Below are positions 1-8,374 of a DNA stretch of 34,386 bases, one piece after another; the stretch's first letter is position 1, and each line of letters opens with the position of its first letter. The stretch is from Selenomonas sp. GTDB taxonomy: Bacteria > Bacillota_C > Negativicutes > Selenomonadales > Selenomonadaceae. The DNA is taken from contig NZ_JAILKR010000086.1 of assembly GCF_024693525.1 (NCBI RefSeq), forward strand, positions 1 to 34,386. Direction: 5' to 3'. The notes under the pieces are model-generated. The model was not told the origin of the DNA. It worked only from the letters and a program-made list of their open reading frames with translations, and did not search any database. Position numbers and translations under genes: made by a program.

Positions 1-17
1 AGTTCATTCAAAGAAAA

Positions 18-133
18 TCTGGTGACGCTGGCTATGTGGTTCCACCTGTTCCCATACCGAACACAGTAGTTAAGCACATATACGCCGAAAGTACTTGTCT
101 GGAGACGGACTGGGAGGATAGGGAGTTGCCAGT
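18..133 (+). rRNA. rrf: 5S ribosomal RNA
   Basis: The stretch carries the conserved 5S core (cccataccgaacacag followed by gttaagc) and the terminal helix I, in which CTGGTGAC at 19-26 pairs with GTTGCCAG at 125-132. The length of about 116 nt fits a bacterial 5S. It is followed at once by a strong intrinsic terminator, so it is the last gene of an rRNA operon whose 16S and 23S lie upstream of the window. Exact ends are uncertain by one or two bases. Confidence 0.95.
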
Positions 134-140
134 TAAAGCA

Positions 141-169
141 AAGCATTCACGATTGTGGATGCTTTTTTT
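141..169 (+). terminator. Intrinsic terminator of the rRNA operon
   Basis: An 8-bp stem (GCATTCAC at 143-150 with GTGGATGC at 155-162, one G-T pair) has a 4-nt loop and is followed by seven T residues. It sits just after 5S and ends rRNA transcription. Confidence 0.9.
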
Positions 170-178
170 GTGTATTGC

Positions 179-207
179 TTTTCATTTCGTTTGAAATACG
201 TTATCAT
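179..207 (+). promoter_or_regulatory. Candidate sigma-70 promoter for the HD-GYP gene
   Basis: TTTTCA (179-184) and TATCAT (202-207) are separated by 17 bp. They match the consensus at 4/6 and 5/6. An alternative pair, TTGAAA (191-196) with TAGTGT (214-219), is also spaced by 17 bp, so the exact element is uncertain. Confidence 0.4.
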
Positions 208-255
208 ATATAGTAGTGTAACTATGAATCTTTGGGGAGAAGGGATTGATAGACA

Positions 256-1395
256 ATGCTACGCCTTTCGGTGAAAAATCTCAAGCAGGGCATGATAATC
301 GCACAGAGCATCTATAATCAACATGGTGCTTGTTATTTGGTAAAAGGTCAGCCCATTACCAACGAATACATTTGCCAGCTTGAGAAAATTGGTATTCCAA
401 CGGTGGCGGTTACCTCTGCTAATCCAAATTTTCAGTTGATGCCGCCTGAGGATATTGTTCAGGAAAAAACACGCATCAATGCAATCGAAAAGGTTTATGA
501 TACCTTCCAAAGTGTCGAGGAAAAGGGACAGCTGGATATAGATGCTATGCAGGGAGTTTCGGAAAATATTATTTTCGATCTCATTGATCGCCGTGAGAAT
601 CTCGTTCAGCTGACGGATATTCGTCTGCATGATACGTATACTTTTGCTCACAGCGTTAATGTAGCAATTTTGTCGGCAATGCTTGGGATGCTTTGCCACT
701 ATACAAAACAGGATTTGTTGTTGTTGACTTTAGGGGCTCTCTTGCACGATTTAGGGAAAATCAATGTCCCGGCAGCTATTCTGACAAAGACAACGGGGCT
801 TTCGGATGAGGAGTTTTCCATTGTCAAGCGTCATCCTTTGGATGGTGCGAAGCGCATTAAAGATATGGAACTGAGTCTGCCGTCGCCGGCGATTCTGGCA
901 GCCATAGCATCGGAACATCATGAACATATCGATGGGCATGGTTATCCGCGGGGGCTTAAGGACAAACAAATTCATCGCTATGCAAAAATCGTTGCAATTG
1001 CCGATGTGTATGATGCATTGACCAGTGAGCGTCCGTATAAAAAGGCTTATACGCCTAATATTGCTTATAACATCATGAGAACTGTCAATCAAGGGCAGTT
1101 TGATCAGGATTTGCTCAAGTTGTTCTTTAATAATATCTCTCTTTATCCGACGGGCACGGTGCTCAAGACGATTTATGGGTATGGCATTGTCAAGAAATGC
1201 ACTTTCGGCAAGACGGAGACGCCGACCGTGGTCCTCTTTGCCGATGAGGCTGCCAATATCCTCAGTGTTCCCCATACGGTTGACTTGTCAAAGGATCCTG
1301 CGGGCAATCAGGCAATCGAAATGGTTATAAATGACAATGACCTGCGTCATTTTATTCATGAAATCAATATTGACCCATCCATTTATTTGGTTTGA
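256..1395 (+). CDS. HD-GYP domain cyclic-di-GMP phosphodiesterase
   Basis: A 379-aa cytoplasmic protein. Residues about 1-60 resemble the N-terminal region (DUF3391-like) found in many HD-GYP proteins. The HD-GYP domain covers about 115-290, with the metal-binding HD pair at 164-165 (LLHDLGK) and the family signature HHEHIDGHGYP at 221-231. The family hydrolyses c-di-GMP to pGpG or GMP, and all the signature residues are present, so it is probably active. A C-terminal extension of about 90 residues (from YPTGTVLKT) is common in Firmicute members. No receiver or other sensory domain is seen. The start is chosen from GGGGAGAAGGG at 234-244. It is flanked by terminators on both sides, so it is probably transcribed alone. 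The signal it answers to is not evident. Confidence 0.9.
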   Translation: MLRLSVKNLKQGMIIAQSIYNQHGACYLVKGQPITNEYICQLEKIGIPTVAVTSANPNFQLMPPEDIVQEKTRINAIEKVYDTFQSVEEKGQLDIDAMQGVSENIIFDLIDRRENLVQLTDIRLHDTYTFAHSVNVAILSAMLGMLCHYTKQDLLLLTLGALLHDLGKINVPAAILTKTTGLSDEEFSIVKRHPLDGAKRIKDMELSLPSPAILAAIASEHHEHIDGHGYPRGLKDKQIHRYAKIVAIADVYDALTSERPYKKAYTPNIAYNIMRTVNQGQFDQDLLKLFFNNISLYPTGTVLKTIYGYGIVKKCTFGKTETPTVVLFADEAANILSVPHTVDLSKDPAGNQAIEMVINDNDLRHFIHEINIDPSIYLV

Positions 1396-1407
1396 TGGAA
1401 TCTTTCG

Positions 1408-1444
1408 AAAAGGCCGTTTCTGTTTGCGGAGAGGGCCTTTTTTT
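1408..1444 (+). terminator. Intrinsic terminator after the HD-GYP gene
   Basis: AAAAGGCC at 1408-1415 pairs with GGCCTTTT at 1434-1441, followed by further Ts to 1444. The next gene's likely -35 lies inside this hairpin. Confidence 0.75.
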
Positions 1445-1452
1445 GTTATACT
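1424..1452 (+). promoter_or_regulatory. Candidate promoter of the LCP gene
   Basis: TTGCGG (1424-1429) and TATACT (1447-1452) are separated by 17 bp. The -35 lies within the loop and descending arm of the preceding terminator, a compact terminator-promoter overlap. Confidence 0.5.
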
Positions 1453-1488
1453 AATGGGGTTAAATTAAAAGCTAAGGAGCGCGATGGG

Positions 1489-2802
1489 ATGCGGCAAAAA
1501 CGCAGACAGAAACGCAGTTATAAGCGCATCAAAATGGTATTGATGTTGCTGTTAGTGATACTGGTTGCTGTCATGGGAGTTGTCTGGGGACAGCATGTAA
1601 AAGAACATAACCAGTCGGGAATTGATGCGGCGATAGCCGATGATGAGATTGTCCATGTGATGATTCTGGGCATCGACAGCCGGCAAGGCGATACCGGCCG
1701 CAGTGATACCATGATGGTGACCGCTGTTGATACGGATAAGGGAAAAGCCGCACTGATGTCGGTGCCGCGTGATACGCGGGTGCCGATTGAGGGACATGGC
1801 TACGAAAAGATCAATCATGCCTATGCCTATGGTGGTCAGGAGCTCACGCAAAAATCTGTTGAGTCTTTGCTAGGCGTAAAGATTGACCACTATGTGTTGA
1901 TTAATACCACGGCCTTTGAGCGCATCATCGATGCACTGGGTGGGGTGGATATCAATGTGGAAAAGCGCATGCATTACGAAGACCCTTGGGATGATAACGG
2001 TGGTTTGGTTATCGACCTTTACCCTGGGGAGCAGCACATGGATGGCAAGAAAGCCATCCAATATGTGCGCTATCGTGATGGTGAGGGCGATATCGGCCGC
2101 ATAGGTCGTCAGCAGAAATTTGTCAAGGCTTGTCTGGCCAAGATGATTTCGCCGCAGATGCTGCCACGGCTTCCGAAGCTGATTGAGGAAATCAATTCGG
2201 CGGTTACGACAGATATGTCGCTCTCTGAGCTGTTGCGTTTTGCCAAGCTCATGAAGAGCGTTCATGATAACGGCCTTACGGCACAAATGGTGCCAGGACA
2301 GCCGGCATATCTCCAGGATGTCAGTTATTGGATTCCGGATATCACGGATTTGCGGCAGCTTATCATGGAGGAGTTAGGTCTGGAGTTATCAGAGGATGCC
2401 AAGGCTAAGGCTCAGGCGGATGAAGATGAATATATGAAATCCCTGCCGAAGAATATGCAGATTTTGGCGCAGTCCAAGAATTCCTCCGGAACAATCCAAG
2501 AGGAGGCAGTGGCAAAAGAGCAGGATAAAAAGCCGATGAAGCCGTCGCAGATTTCGGTTATGGTCATCAACGACAGTGGCATCAATGGGGCCGGTGCAGA
2601 AGTGGCCGGCATCCTGCAGCGCAAGGGATTTGTCATTTCTGGTGTGGAAACGGGTATCACCAGTTCCCGCACCCAGACGACTATCACTACGTCTACGCGC
2701 AATACCGATGTATTCTATGGCATGCCGTTCAAGTGTGTCATCATGGATGGCGGCAGTTCGAATCAAGCGGTAGTCCATATTGGGGTGGATTATCGAAAAT
2801 AA
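1489..2802 (+). CDS. LCP (LytR-CpsA-Psr) family wall-polymer ligase
   Basis: A 437-aa protein. A basic N-terminus is followed by one membrane helix at about 15-34, so the bulk is extracytoplasmic. The LCP catalytic domain runs from about 55 to 230 and has the pyrophosphate-binding Arg/Asp residues in GRSDT (R71, D73) and PRDTRV (R94, D95, R97). A LytR_C domain covers about 352-437. LCP enzymes transfer undecaprenyl-pyrophosphate-linked glycopolymers to peptidoglycan or other acceptors. The polymer used here cannot be told from the sequence. The start has GGAG at 1476-1479, 9 nt upstream. An out-of-frame ATG at 1484 was set aside. The gene is monocistronic or leads into the ABC-F gene through the dyad at 2807-2835. 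Confidence 0.9.
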   Translation: MRQKRRQKRSYKRIKMVLMLLLVILVAVMGVVWGQHVKEHNQSGIDAAIADDEIVHVMILGIDSRQGDTGRSDTMMVTAVDTDKGKAALMSVPRDTRVPIEGHGYEKINHAYAYGGQELTQKSVESLLGVKIDHYVLINTTAFERIIDALGGVDINVEKRMHYEDPWDDNGGLVIDLYPGEQHMDGKKAIQYVRYRDGEGDIGRIGRQQKFVKACLAKMISPQMLPRLPKLIEEINSAVTTDMSLSELLRFAKLMKSVHDNGLTAQMVPGQPAYLQDVSYWIPDITDLRQLIMEELGLELSEDAKAKAQADEDEYMKSLPKNMQILAQSKNSSGTIQEEAVAKEQDKKPMKPSQISVMVINDSGINGAGAEVAGILQRKGFVISGVETGITSSRTQTTITTSTRNTDVFYGMPFKCVIMDGGSSNQAVVHIGVDYRK

Positions 2803-2806
2803 GCAG

Positions 2807-2835
2807 AGGGTGACGGAGCTAGGCTCCGTCACCCT
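2807..2835. terminator. Perfect 13-bp stem-loop between the LCP and ABC-F genes
   Basis: AGGGTGACGGAGC at 2807-2819 pairs perfectly with 2823-2835 around a 3-nt loop. No T tract follows on either strand, so it may be a weak terminator or an mRNA-stability element and not a full intrinsic terminator. Confidence 0.6.
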
Positions 2836-2878
2836 ATATATGACGAACAAATATTCTTGAGGTGAAATGATTTTGGGT

Positions 2879-4852
2879 ATGTTAAGAGTCAACGGGCTGG
2901 CCAAAGCCTTTGGCGTGGAAGAATTATTCCATGACGTAAACTTTGAGGTGAGACGTGGTGAGCGCGTCGGCTTTGTCGGTGCCAATGGTGCCGGTAAAAG
3001 TACCTTGATGAAAATCCTCATGGGACAGGTGGAGGCCGATGGCGGCCAGATTCAATTCGACAGTGCCGATACCATTGGCTACGTGGAGCAGCAGTCTGAT
3101 TTTGGTGAGGGTACACTTTATGATGAGTTCCGCCGGGCCTTCGATGACATTATCGAATTGGGAGAGCGCAAGCGCGCTTTGGAAAAGAAGATAGCAGTGG
3201 ACCATGATGAAGAGACCATGGCTGCCTACAGCAAAGTGGTGGAGCAGTTCGAACGCCTCGAGGGGTACGATTACGAAAGTCGAATCCGTCGGATAGCCTT
3301 TGGCCTTGGATTTACCGAAGAGGATTTTGCCAAGGATGTTCAGCATTTTTCCGGTGGACAGAAAACCCGTATCTGTCTGGTAAAGGCTTTGCTACGGGAA
3401 CCGGACTTTCTGTTCTTAGACGAGCCGACAAATCACCTGGATATCCATATGATTGAATGGCTGGAAGGCTTTCTCAAGAGCTATAATGGCGGTGTACTGC
3501 TCATCTCCCATGACCGCTATTTTCTAGACAAAGTGGCAACCCGTATTATCGAATTAGAGAATAAAACGGTTACCAGCTACGAAGGCAACTACACCTATTT
3601 TATGAAGGTCAAGACGCAGCGCCGCGCGGCTTTGCAGTCAGCCTATGAAAAACAGCAGGAGCATATCCGGAAGACAGAGGAATACATCCGAAAATACAAG
3701 GCGGGCATCAAGTCTAAGCAGGCCCGCGGGCGCCAGAGCCAGCTCAATCGTTTGGAACGGATTGTCCTGCCGCCAGAGGATGCTACCTTTAACTATTTTG
3801 CTCTTAACACGCCGCCAGAATGTGCACAGCGGGTGGCGGAGCTGGAAGATGTATCGATGAACTTTGGTGGGCGTGAAATCTTTCAGCATATTTCCCTGTT
3901 GATTCGCAATGGAGATGGTGTGGCTCTGGTGGGTCCCAATGGTGCTGGCAAGACCACGCTGCTGCGGGTACTGGTGGGAGAATTGGAATCGCCCACCGGC
4001 CGGGTAAAAATTGGCAGCCGGGTAAAGATTGGTTATTTCTCTCAGCAGCATGAGGGTCTTCATATGGAAAATACCATACTTGATGAAATCATGTATGAGT
4101 ACGGCCTTGGGGAAGAGCAGGCCCGTAAATATTTGGGGGCTTTTCTGTTCCATGGGGATGAAGTCCTTCGCCGCATTGGGGATTTGTCTGGTGGCGAACA
4201 ATCCCGGGTGGCCTTCTTGAAGCTCATGCTGACTGGTGCCAACTTTTTGGTACTCGATGAGCCGACGAATCATTTGGATATTCCTGCCCGTGAGGCGGTG
4301 GAGGAAGCGCTCATGGCTTATCCAGGAACGTTCCTGGCCGTTTCCCATGACCGCTATTTCCTGGACAAGGTAGCCAACTGCACCCTGGAACTGGAAGAGG
4401 GTTCCATCACGGAGTATATGGGCAATTACAGCTATTACCTGATGAAAAAGGAGCTGGCAGAAGCAGAAGCGGAAGAAGAGCGCCTGGAGGCAGAAAAGGC
4501 AGCCAAAATCAAAGAAGCACGGGAGAAGGAAAAGCGGGCTAAGGCAATGAAGAAGGAAGGCGTTTTCCTGGTTCCTTCCGCAGCAGAAACAGCTAAGGCG
4601 GAGGAGAAGGCCAAGGCAGAATTGGGGCGCATCCAGAGCATGAGTGATGCCAAGCGCACGGAAATGATTCAGCGGGCTGAGGCGGAAATTGCCATGGCTG
4701 AGGCAGAACTCAAGGGCTTGGAATATCAGATGAATGACCCGGAGATTCAGGCCGACCCGGTGAAAAGTCAGGAGATTGCCGAGGCCTATGCGGCCAAAGA
4801 AGAGGAAATCGAGCAACGCTATGCGAAGTGGGAACGTTTGACAGAAGCGTAA
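2879..4852 (+). CDS. ABC-F family ATPase (YdiF/Uup type), ribosome-associated
   Basis: A protein of about 657 aa with two tandem ABC nucleotide-binding domains and no membrane segment, as in ABC-F translation factors. Domain 1 has Walker A GANGAGKS at about 34-41, the SGGQ signature and LDEPTNHLD. Domain 2 has GPNGAGK at about 352-358, LSGGE and LDEPTNHLD. A charged inter-domain linker lies between them. The last 120 residues are a Lys/Glu/Ala-rich coiled coil. ABC-F proteins bind the ribosomal E site and relieve stalling, and some give antibiotic resistance; which applies here cannot be told. The start is ambiguous. AGGTG at 2860-2864 is 2 nt from ATG 2867, 8 nt from in-frame TTG 2873 and 14 nt from ATG 2879. 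The last was preferred because homologues begin with a similar MLRVNG. Confidence 0.9.
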   Translation: MLRVNGLAKAFGVEELFHDVNFEVRRGERVGFVGANGAGKSTLMKILMGQVEADGGQIQFDSADTIGYVEQQSDFGEGTLYDEFRRAFDDIIELGERKRALEKKIAVDHDEETMAAYSKVVEQFERLEGYDYESRIRRIAFGLGFTEEDFAKDVQHFSGGQKTRICLVKALLREPDFLFLDEPTNHLDIHMIEWLEGFLKSYNGGVLLISHDRYFLDKVATRIIELENKTVTSYEGNYTYFMKVKTQRRAALQSAYEKQQEHIRKTEEYIRKYKAGIKSKQARGRQSQLNRLERIVLPPEDATFNYFALNTPPECAQRVAELEDVSMNFGGREIFQHISLLIRNGDGVALVGPNGAGKTTLLRVLVGELESPTGRVKIGSRVKIGYFSQQHEGLHMENTILDEIMYEYGLGEEQARKYLGAFLFHGDEVLRRIGDLSGGEQSRVAFLKLMLTGANFLVLDEPTNHLDIPAREAVEEALMAYPGTFLAVSHDRYFLDKVANCTLELEEGSITEYMGNYSYYLMKKELAEAEAEEERLEAEKAAKIKEAREKEKRAKAMKKEGVFLVPSAAETAKAEEKAKAELGRIQSMSDAKRTEMIQRAEAEIAMAEAELKGLEYQMNDPEIQADPVKSQEIAEAYAAKEEEIEQRYAKWERLTEA

Positions 4853-4870
4853 GGAAAGGAGCAGCAGGCT

Positions 4871-7084
4871 ATGGCAAATTCGGAATACCAGCAGATATCG
4901 CTGGGACTGCAAGACGAAGAAGAATTGGAAGGTCTTGTGGACAGTATAATTTTCGCCAGTGATGATGGACAATTTGCTGTATTTCGCCTGCGTCCGACTC
5001 ATCAAAACAGCCGTGTCAATGTGACGGTGGGATCTGAGCCGCCGCTGGTGGGGCAGCAAATACATCTCAAGGGAAACTGGATTACCCATCCGCGGTTTGG
5101 CCAACAGTTCAAGGCCAGCAGCATGCGTCTTGAAGCGCCGACCAGCGTGGAAGGAATCGAACGGTTCTTGGGGTCAGGAGTTATTGAAGGCGTAGGTCCA
5201 GCGATGGCAAAACGCATTGTAGCCAAGTTCGGTGCCGATACCCTTGATATCATTGAGAAGAAGCCGCATCAGCTGGAATTGGTGGAGGGCATCGGCCATA
5301 AGACGGCCGAGAAGATTGTGGCCTCGTATATGGATCAGTCAGAGCTTCGCGATATCATGGTATGGCTCGAAAGCCATGGCGTTTCAGGTTCCTTTGCGGC
5401 GCGTATTTATAAGAAATACAGTTCCTTTGCGCTGGATATGCTGGAGAGTCATCCCTATCAGCTGGCTCAGGAAATCGAAGGCATTGGTTTTGCCACGGCG
5501 GATGCCATTGCGGCCAGCTTGGGAATGACAAGGGATAATGAGGACCGGGTGGCTGCTGGTATTGATTACGCCTTGCAGCAGATTTCGTTGAATGGACATT
5601 GTTGTATTCCCGAGGGTCCTTTGGTGGAAAAGGCGGCAAAGATTTTGCAAGTAGACAGGGACAGTGTCCGCAAAGTGCTGAAAAAGCAGCTGGATATGCA
5701 GCGGCTTTCCGTGGAATACGTGGGAGCCGACACCTTGATTTATCCGCCTTATCTCTATCGGGCCGAAAAGAAAGTGGCCAGAAAACTTCTATACCTGCAG
5801 AAATATGCCAATCCGCTGTCGGTGGCTGACCCGGATAAGCTTGTAACGGAATGGGAAACAATGACCGGGCTGGATTTGGCCAGGGAGCAGCGGGAAGCTA
5901 TGGCTGCGGTACTTACCCATGGCATTTTCGTGTTGACTGGTGGTCCGGGTACTGGTAAGACTACTGTAGTCCGTGGTATGCTGGATATGCTGGAGTTGGC
6001 GGGATTGGAAATCCTGCTGGGAGCTCCAACGGGAAGAGCGGCAAAGCGTCTGGCTGAGGCAACGGGACGCAAGACCATGACTATCCACCGTATGTTGGAA
6101 GCCCAAGGCGGACGGCAGGAGGACGGTGGTTCTATGTTTGCCAAGGATTCGGATGAGCAGCTGGAAGCCGATGCCATCATTCTCGATGAAGTGTCGATGA
6201 TGGATATTGTGCTCATGCAGCATTTCTTGGAGGCCGTTCCCGATGGCTGTCACGTGATTCTGGTAGGGGATGTGGATCAGCTGCCGGCAGTGGGGCCTGG
6301 GTCTGTATTAAAGGACATCCTGCGCTCGGGAACAATTCCTAGCGTGCGTTTGACGGAGGTGTTCCGTCAAGACGAGGAAAGTACGATCGTGCTCAATGCC
6401 CATGCCATAAATGCCGGCCGGCTGCCCCAGTGCCGGCAGACAGGAGATTTCCAATTTATCGAGTGCCTGGATGCCCAGCAGACGGCAGAAGTAATCGTCC
6501 GCCTTTGCCAGGAAACGCTGCCGGCGATGGGATATAACCCTTTGACCGATGCGCAGGTGTTGTCGCCGATGCACCGGCAGGAATGCGGGGTAGCGAACCT
6601 CAACAAGATGCTTCAGGATGTTTTGAATCCCAAAAGTCCCCGTAAGGCAGAATTCGTCAATAGTGTGCAGACTTTCCGATATGGGGACAAGGTCATGCAG
6701 ACGAAAAACAATTATACGAAACAGGTATTCAATGGCGACATTGGCTTTATCACCGCTGTGGAGCCAAGTCATATCACTGTGAAATTCAGTGAAGAAATCA
6801 GTGCGGATTACGAAAAAAGTGAACTGGGAGAGCTGATGCTGGCCTATGCCATGAGTGTACATAAGAGCCAGGGAAGTGAATACCCGGTCATCATCCTACC
6901 GCTTACGCCGGGGCATCACATCATGCTGCAGCGCAATTTGCTCTATACAGCGGTGACCAGGGCCAAACGTCTTGTTATCCTGGTGGGAAGCAAAGCCGCT
7001 CTGTCGACGGCAGTGGAGAATGACCGCACGCGCAAGCGATACACATTACTGGCTGAACGATTGAGCCAAAAGCTGGAATGTTGA
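4871..7084 (+). CDS. recD2: RecD2-type ATP-dependent DNA helicase (RecD/TraA family)
   Basis: A 737-aa superfamily 1B 5'-3' helicase. The N-terminal region of about 340 residues has an OB-like segment and helix-hairpin-helix motifs (GVGPAMAKRIV and GIGHKTAEKIV), typical of the RecD2 form found without RecBC. The motor has Walker A GGPGTGKT at 357-364, Walker B DEVSMMD, motif III GDVDQLPAVGPGS, and the C-terminal motifs VHKSQGSEY and YTAVTRAK. RecD2 acts in DNA repair and fork maintenance. It starts 18 nt after the ABC-F stop with AAAGGAG at 4855-4861, so the two genes are probably co-transcribed. Confidence 0.93.
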   Translation: MANSEYQQISLGLQDEEELEGLVDSIIFASDDGQFAVFRLRPTHQNSRVNVTVGSEPPLVGQQIHLKGNWITHPRFGQQFKASSMRLEAPTSVEGIERFLGSGVIEGVGPAMAKRIVAKFGADTLDIIEKKPHQLELVEGIGHKTAEKIVASYMDQSELRDIMVWLESHGVSGSFAARIYKKYSSFALDMLESHPYQLAQEIEGIGFATADAIAASLGMTRDNEDRVAAGIDYALQQISLNGHCCIPEGPLVEKAAKILQVDRDSVRKVLKKQLDMQRLSVEYVGADTLIYPPYLYRAEKKVARKLLYLQKYANPLSVADPDKLVTEWETMTGLDLAREQREAMAAVLTHGIFVLTGGPGTGKTTVVRGMLDMLELAGLEILLGAPTGRAAKRLAEATGRKTMTIHRMLEAQGGRQEDGGSMFAKDSDEQLEADAIILDEVSMMDIVLMQHFLEAVPDGCHVILVGDVDQLPAVGPGSVLKDILRSGTIPSVRLTEVFRQDEESTIVLNAHAINAGRLPQCRQTGDFQFIECLDAQQTAEVIVRLCQETLPAMGYNPLTDAQVLSPMHRQECGVANLNKMLQDVLNPKSPRKAEFVNSVQTFRYGDKVMQTKNNYTKQVFNGDIGFITAVEPSHITVKFSEEISADYEKSELGELMLAYAMSVHKSQGSEYPVIILPLTPGHHIMLQRNLLYTAVTRAKRLVILVGSKAALSTAVENDRTRKRYTLLAERLSQKLEC

Positions 7085-7106
7085 TTATTTCATGCCATAG
7101 GTCCCA

Positions 7107-7135
7107 TTTACCCGAACCTTTGGGAATGATAGAAT
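7107..7135 (+). promoter_or_regulatory. Candidate promoter upstream of the 268-aa membrane protein
   Basis: TTTACC (7107-7112) and TAGAAT (7130-7135) are separated by 17 bp, matching at 4/6 and 5/6. Confidence 0.5.
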
Positions 7136-7167
7136 AATAAGAGTGGTTCAATTCTAAGGGGGATACT

Positions 7168-7974
7168 ATGTCTGTATTAACAATCATGTTGTTTTTGGCT
7201 TGTCCATTGCTGGTTTTTGCAGTCGGTGGCATTTTCCTGCGCCGCCGTCGTTATCCGCTGGCTGTCCTGGCAGTCCTGCTGGGAGTGACCGCTGCTGTTA
7301 TCGGCGGTATCAACGGATTTCATGAGATGAAGGCACAGGTCGTGCACGAGTACAGCCAGGAATTGGATGGGGAATACAAGGCAGCCTTGGCGAAGAAGTA
7401 CCAGCAGGCTGTAAATATTTTGCAGGGGCTGTCCTTTACCAAGCCAGACCCAGAGCAAATCGATAAAGCGCTGGAATTGCTGCATGATTTTGATAGCGCG
7501 CAAATTGCCGGAAAGATGGCCGATGACTGCCCCAATGCCGATGTACTTATCACCTATGCCAAGGCGATGAAACAGGTCAGCACCTATGGTGGGCATATGA
7601 CCAATATGAATGTCAATGAGAATGCGGAGCTGCAAAAGCTCGTCGCCTCATTCCCTGATAATTACAATGGGGTTTTGCAGGATAAGATTATTCCGTTTAA
7701 GCGGTTGATTCTCGGCATGGAAAAGGAAGCCAAGAAACAAGCTAAGCTCGATGCGGAAAATGCAGCTTCCCATAAGCAGTCCATGAAGGAAGGGCAGTAT
7801 GGCAACATTCGCCCCGGTGATCCGGAGAAAAAGATTCCTGCGGCCATGGGACAGCCTGACCATGTAAATTTCAGCAAGACTAGCGATGGGGAAATCAAGC
7901 AGTACGTGTTCAATCACAATGGCAAGAATTTTTACGTTTATACCAAAAATGGTGTGGTAACGGAAGTACGCTAA
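7168..7974 (+). CDS. Membrane-anchored protein of unknown function with a BamE/SmpA-like C-terminus
   Basis: A 268-aa protein I do not recognise as a named family. Two hydrophobic helices lie at about 3-22 and 29-48, separated by an Arg-rich loop (RRRR). The rest is hydrophilic and mostly helical, with a Lys/Glu-rich stretch at about 185-215. The last 60 residues (NIRPGDPEKKIPAAMGQPD and a beta-rich end) resemble the SmpA/OmlA (BamE-like) fold, in which a motif of the type G.s...v...lG.Pd is followed by beta strands. The domain call is by eye. It has its own candidate promoter, an RBS (AAGGGGGA) and a terminator at 8001-8034, so it is probably monocistronic. Confidence 0.7.
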   Translation: MSVLTIMLFLACPLLVFAVGGIFLRRRRYPLAVLAVLLGVTAAVIGGINGFHEMKAQVVHEYSQELDGEYKAALAKKYQQAVNILQGLSFTKPDPEQIDKALELLHDFDSAQIAGKMADDCPNADVLITYAKAMKQVSTYGGHMTNMNVNENAELQKLVASFPDNYNGVLQDKIIPFKRLILGMEKEAKKQAKLDAENAASHKQSMKEGQYGNIRPGDPEKKIPAAMGQPDHVNFSKTSDGEIKQYVFNHNGKNFYVYTKNGVVTEVR

Positions 7975-8000
7975 TAATGGGGAAGACAACCCTCACGAAA

Positions 8001-8034
8001 AAAGAGCCGTTGACGTTTTCGTCAACGGCTCTTT
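8001..8034. terminator. Bidirectional intrinsic terminator between convergent genes
   Basis: A perfect 15-bp stem, AAAGAGCCGTTGACG at 8001-8015 with 8020-8034, has a TTTT loop. The A run at 7998-8003 becomes a strong T tract on the minus strand, so it is best suited to the 8041-8235 gene. The + strand has only three Ts. Confidence 0.85.
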
Positions 8035-8040
8035 AGCTGT

Positions 8041-8235
8041 TTATTTGTCGTTGCGGTAGTATCCGTGGCCGTGGCGGCCATGGTTATTCTCGTCTGCATT
8101 GTAGCAACCGTTGTGCTGGCGGCAATAGCCTGGGCCATAGTCACTGTCATCCTTGTTGCTGGAAGCGGCAAAAGCCGGGACTGCCGTGAGAACCATAAGG
8201 CCGGTGAGAAGCGCTGCTAATTTCTTTTTCATCAT
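8041..8235 (-). CDS. Small secreted His-rich protein
   Basis: A 64-aa protein with a clear Sec signal peptide: MMKKK, a hydrophobic core to about residue 20, and a likely cut after AFA at 21-23. The mature part has only about 41 residues. It has two Cys in C-x5-C spacing (CRQHNGC) and a Gly/His/Tyr-rich tail (HGRHGHGYY at 52-60). His-rich exported peptides often bind metals, but function here is inferred only. The AGGAGG RBS (complement of 8241-8246) lies 5 nt from the chosen ATG and 8 nt from the second ATG. It is divergent from the two-component operon at 8375 and shares its regulatory region. Confidence 0.75.
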   Translation of the reverse strand: MMKKKLAALLTGLMVLTAVPAFAASSNKDDSDYGPGYCRQHNGCYNADENNHGRHGHGYYRNDK

Positions 8236-8292
8236 AAATTCCTCCTGAACAATTCATTATTTATCGTTTCTGGCTTTAGTATAACCGGTAGT

Positions 8293-8310
8293 TGTGACAA
8301 ATCTGTTACA
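8293..8310. promoter_or_regulatory. Direct-repeat candidate operator for an OmpR-type regulator
   Basis: TGTGACA (8293-8299) and TGTTACA (8304-8310) are spaced exactly 11 bp apart, the spacing at which OmpR/PhoB-family dimers bind tandem half-sites. The element lies between the divergent His-rich gene and the response regulator gene. Confidence 0.5.
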
Positions 8311-8345
8311 GAAAAAACTTATTTTTTATTTTCAGAGAAACCCCT

Positions 8346-8351
8346 TATAAT
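8346..8351 (+). promoter_or_regulatory. -10 element of the two-component operon
   Basis: A perfect TATAAT lies 23 bp upstream of the start codon. No good -35 is found 17 bp upstream (TTTTTA), which suggests an activator-dependent promoter. The direct repeats at 8293-8310 lie upstream of it. Confidence 0.55.
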
Positions 8352-8374
8352 GGTCAAGGTGAGGAGGCGATGCT

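Noticed and set aside
3638..5104. A 488-codon open frame on the minus strand
   Set aside because: It lies antisense to the ABC-F and RecD2 genes, has low-complexity composition and no family motif; both + strand genes are clear.
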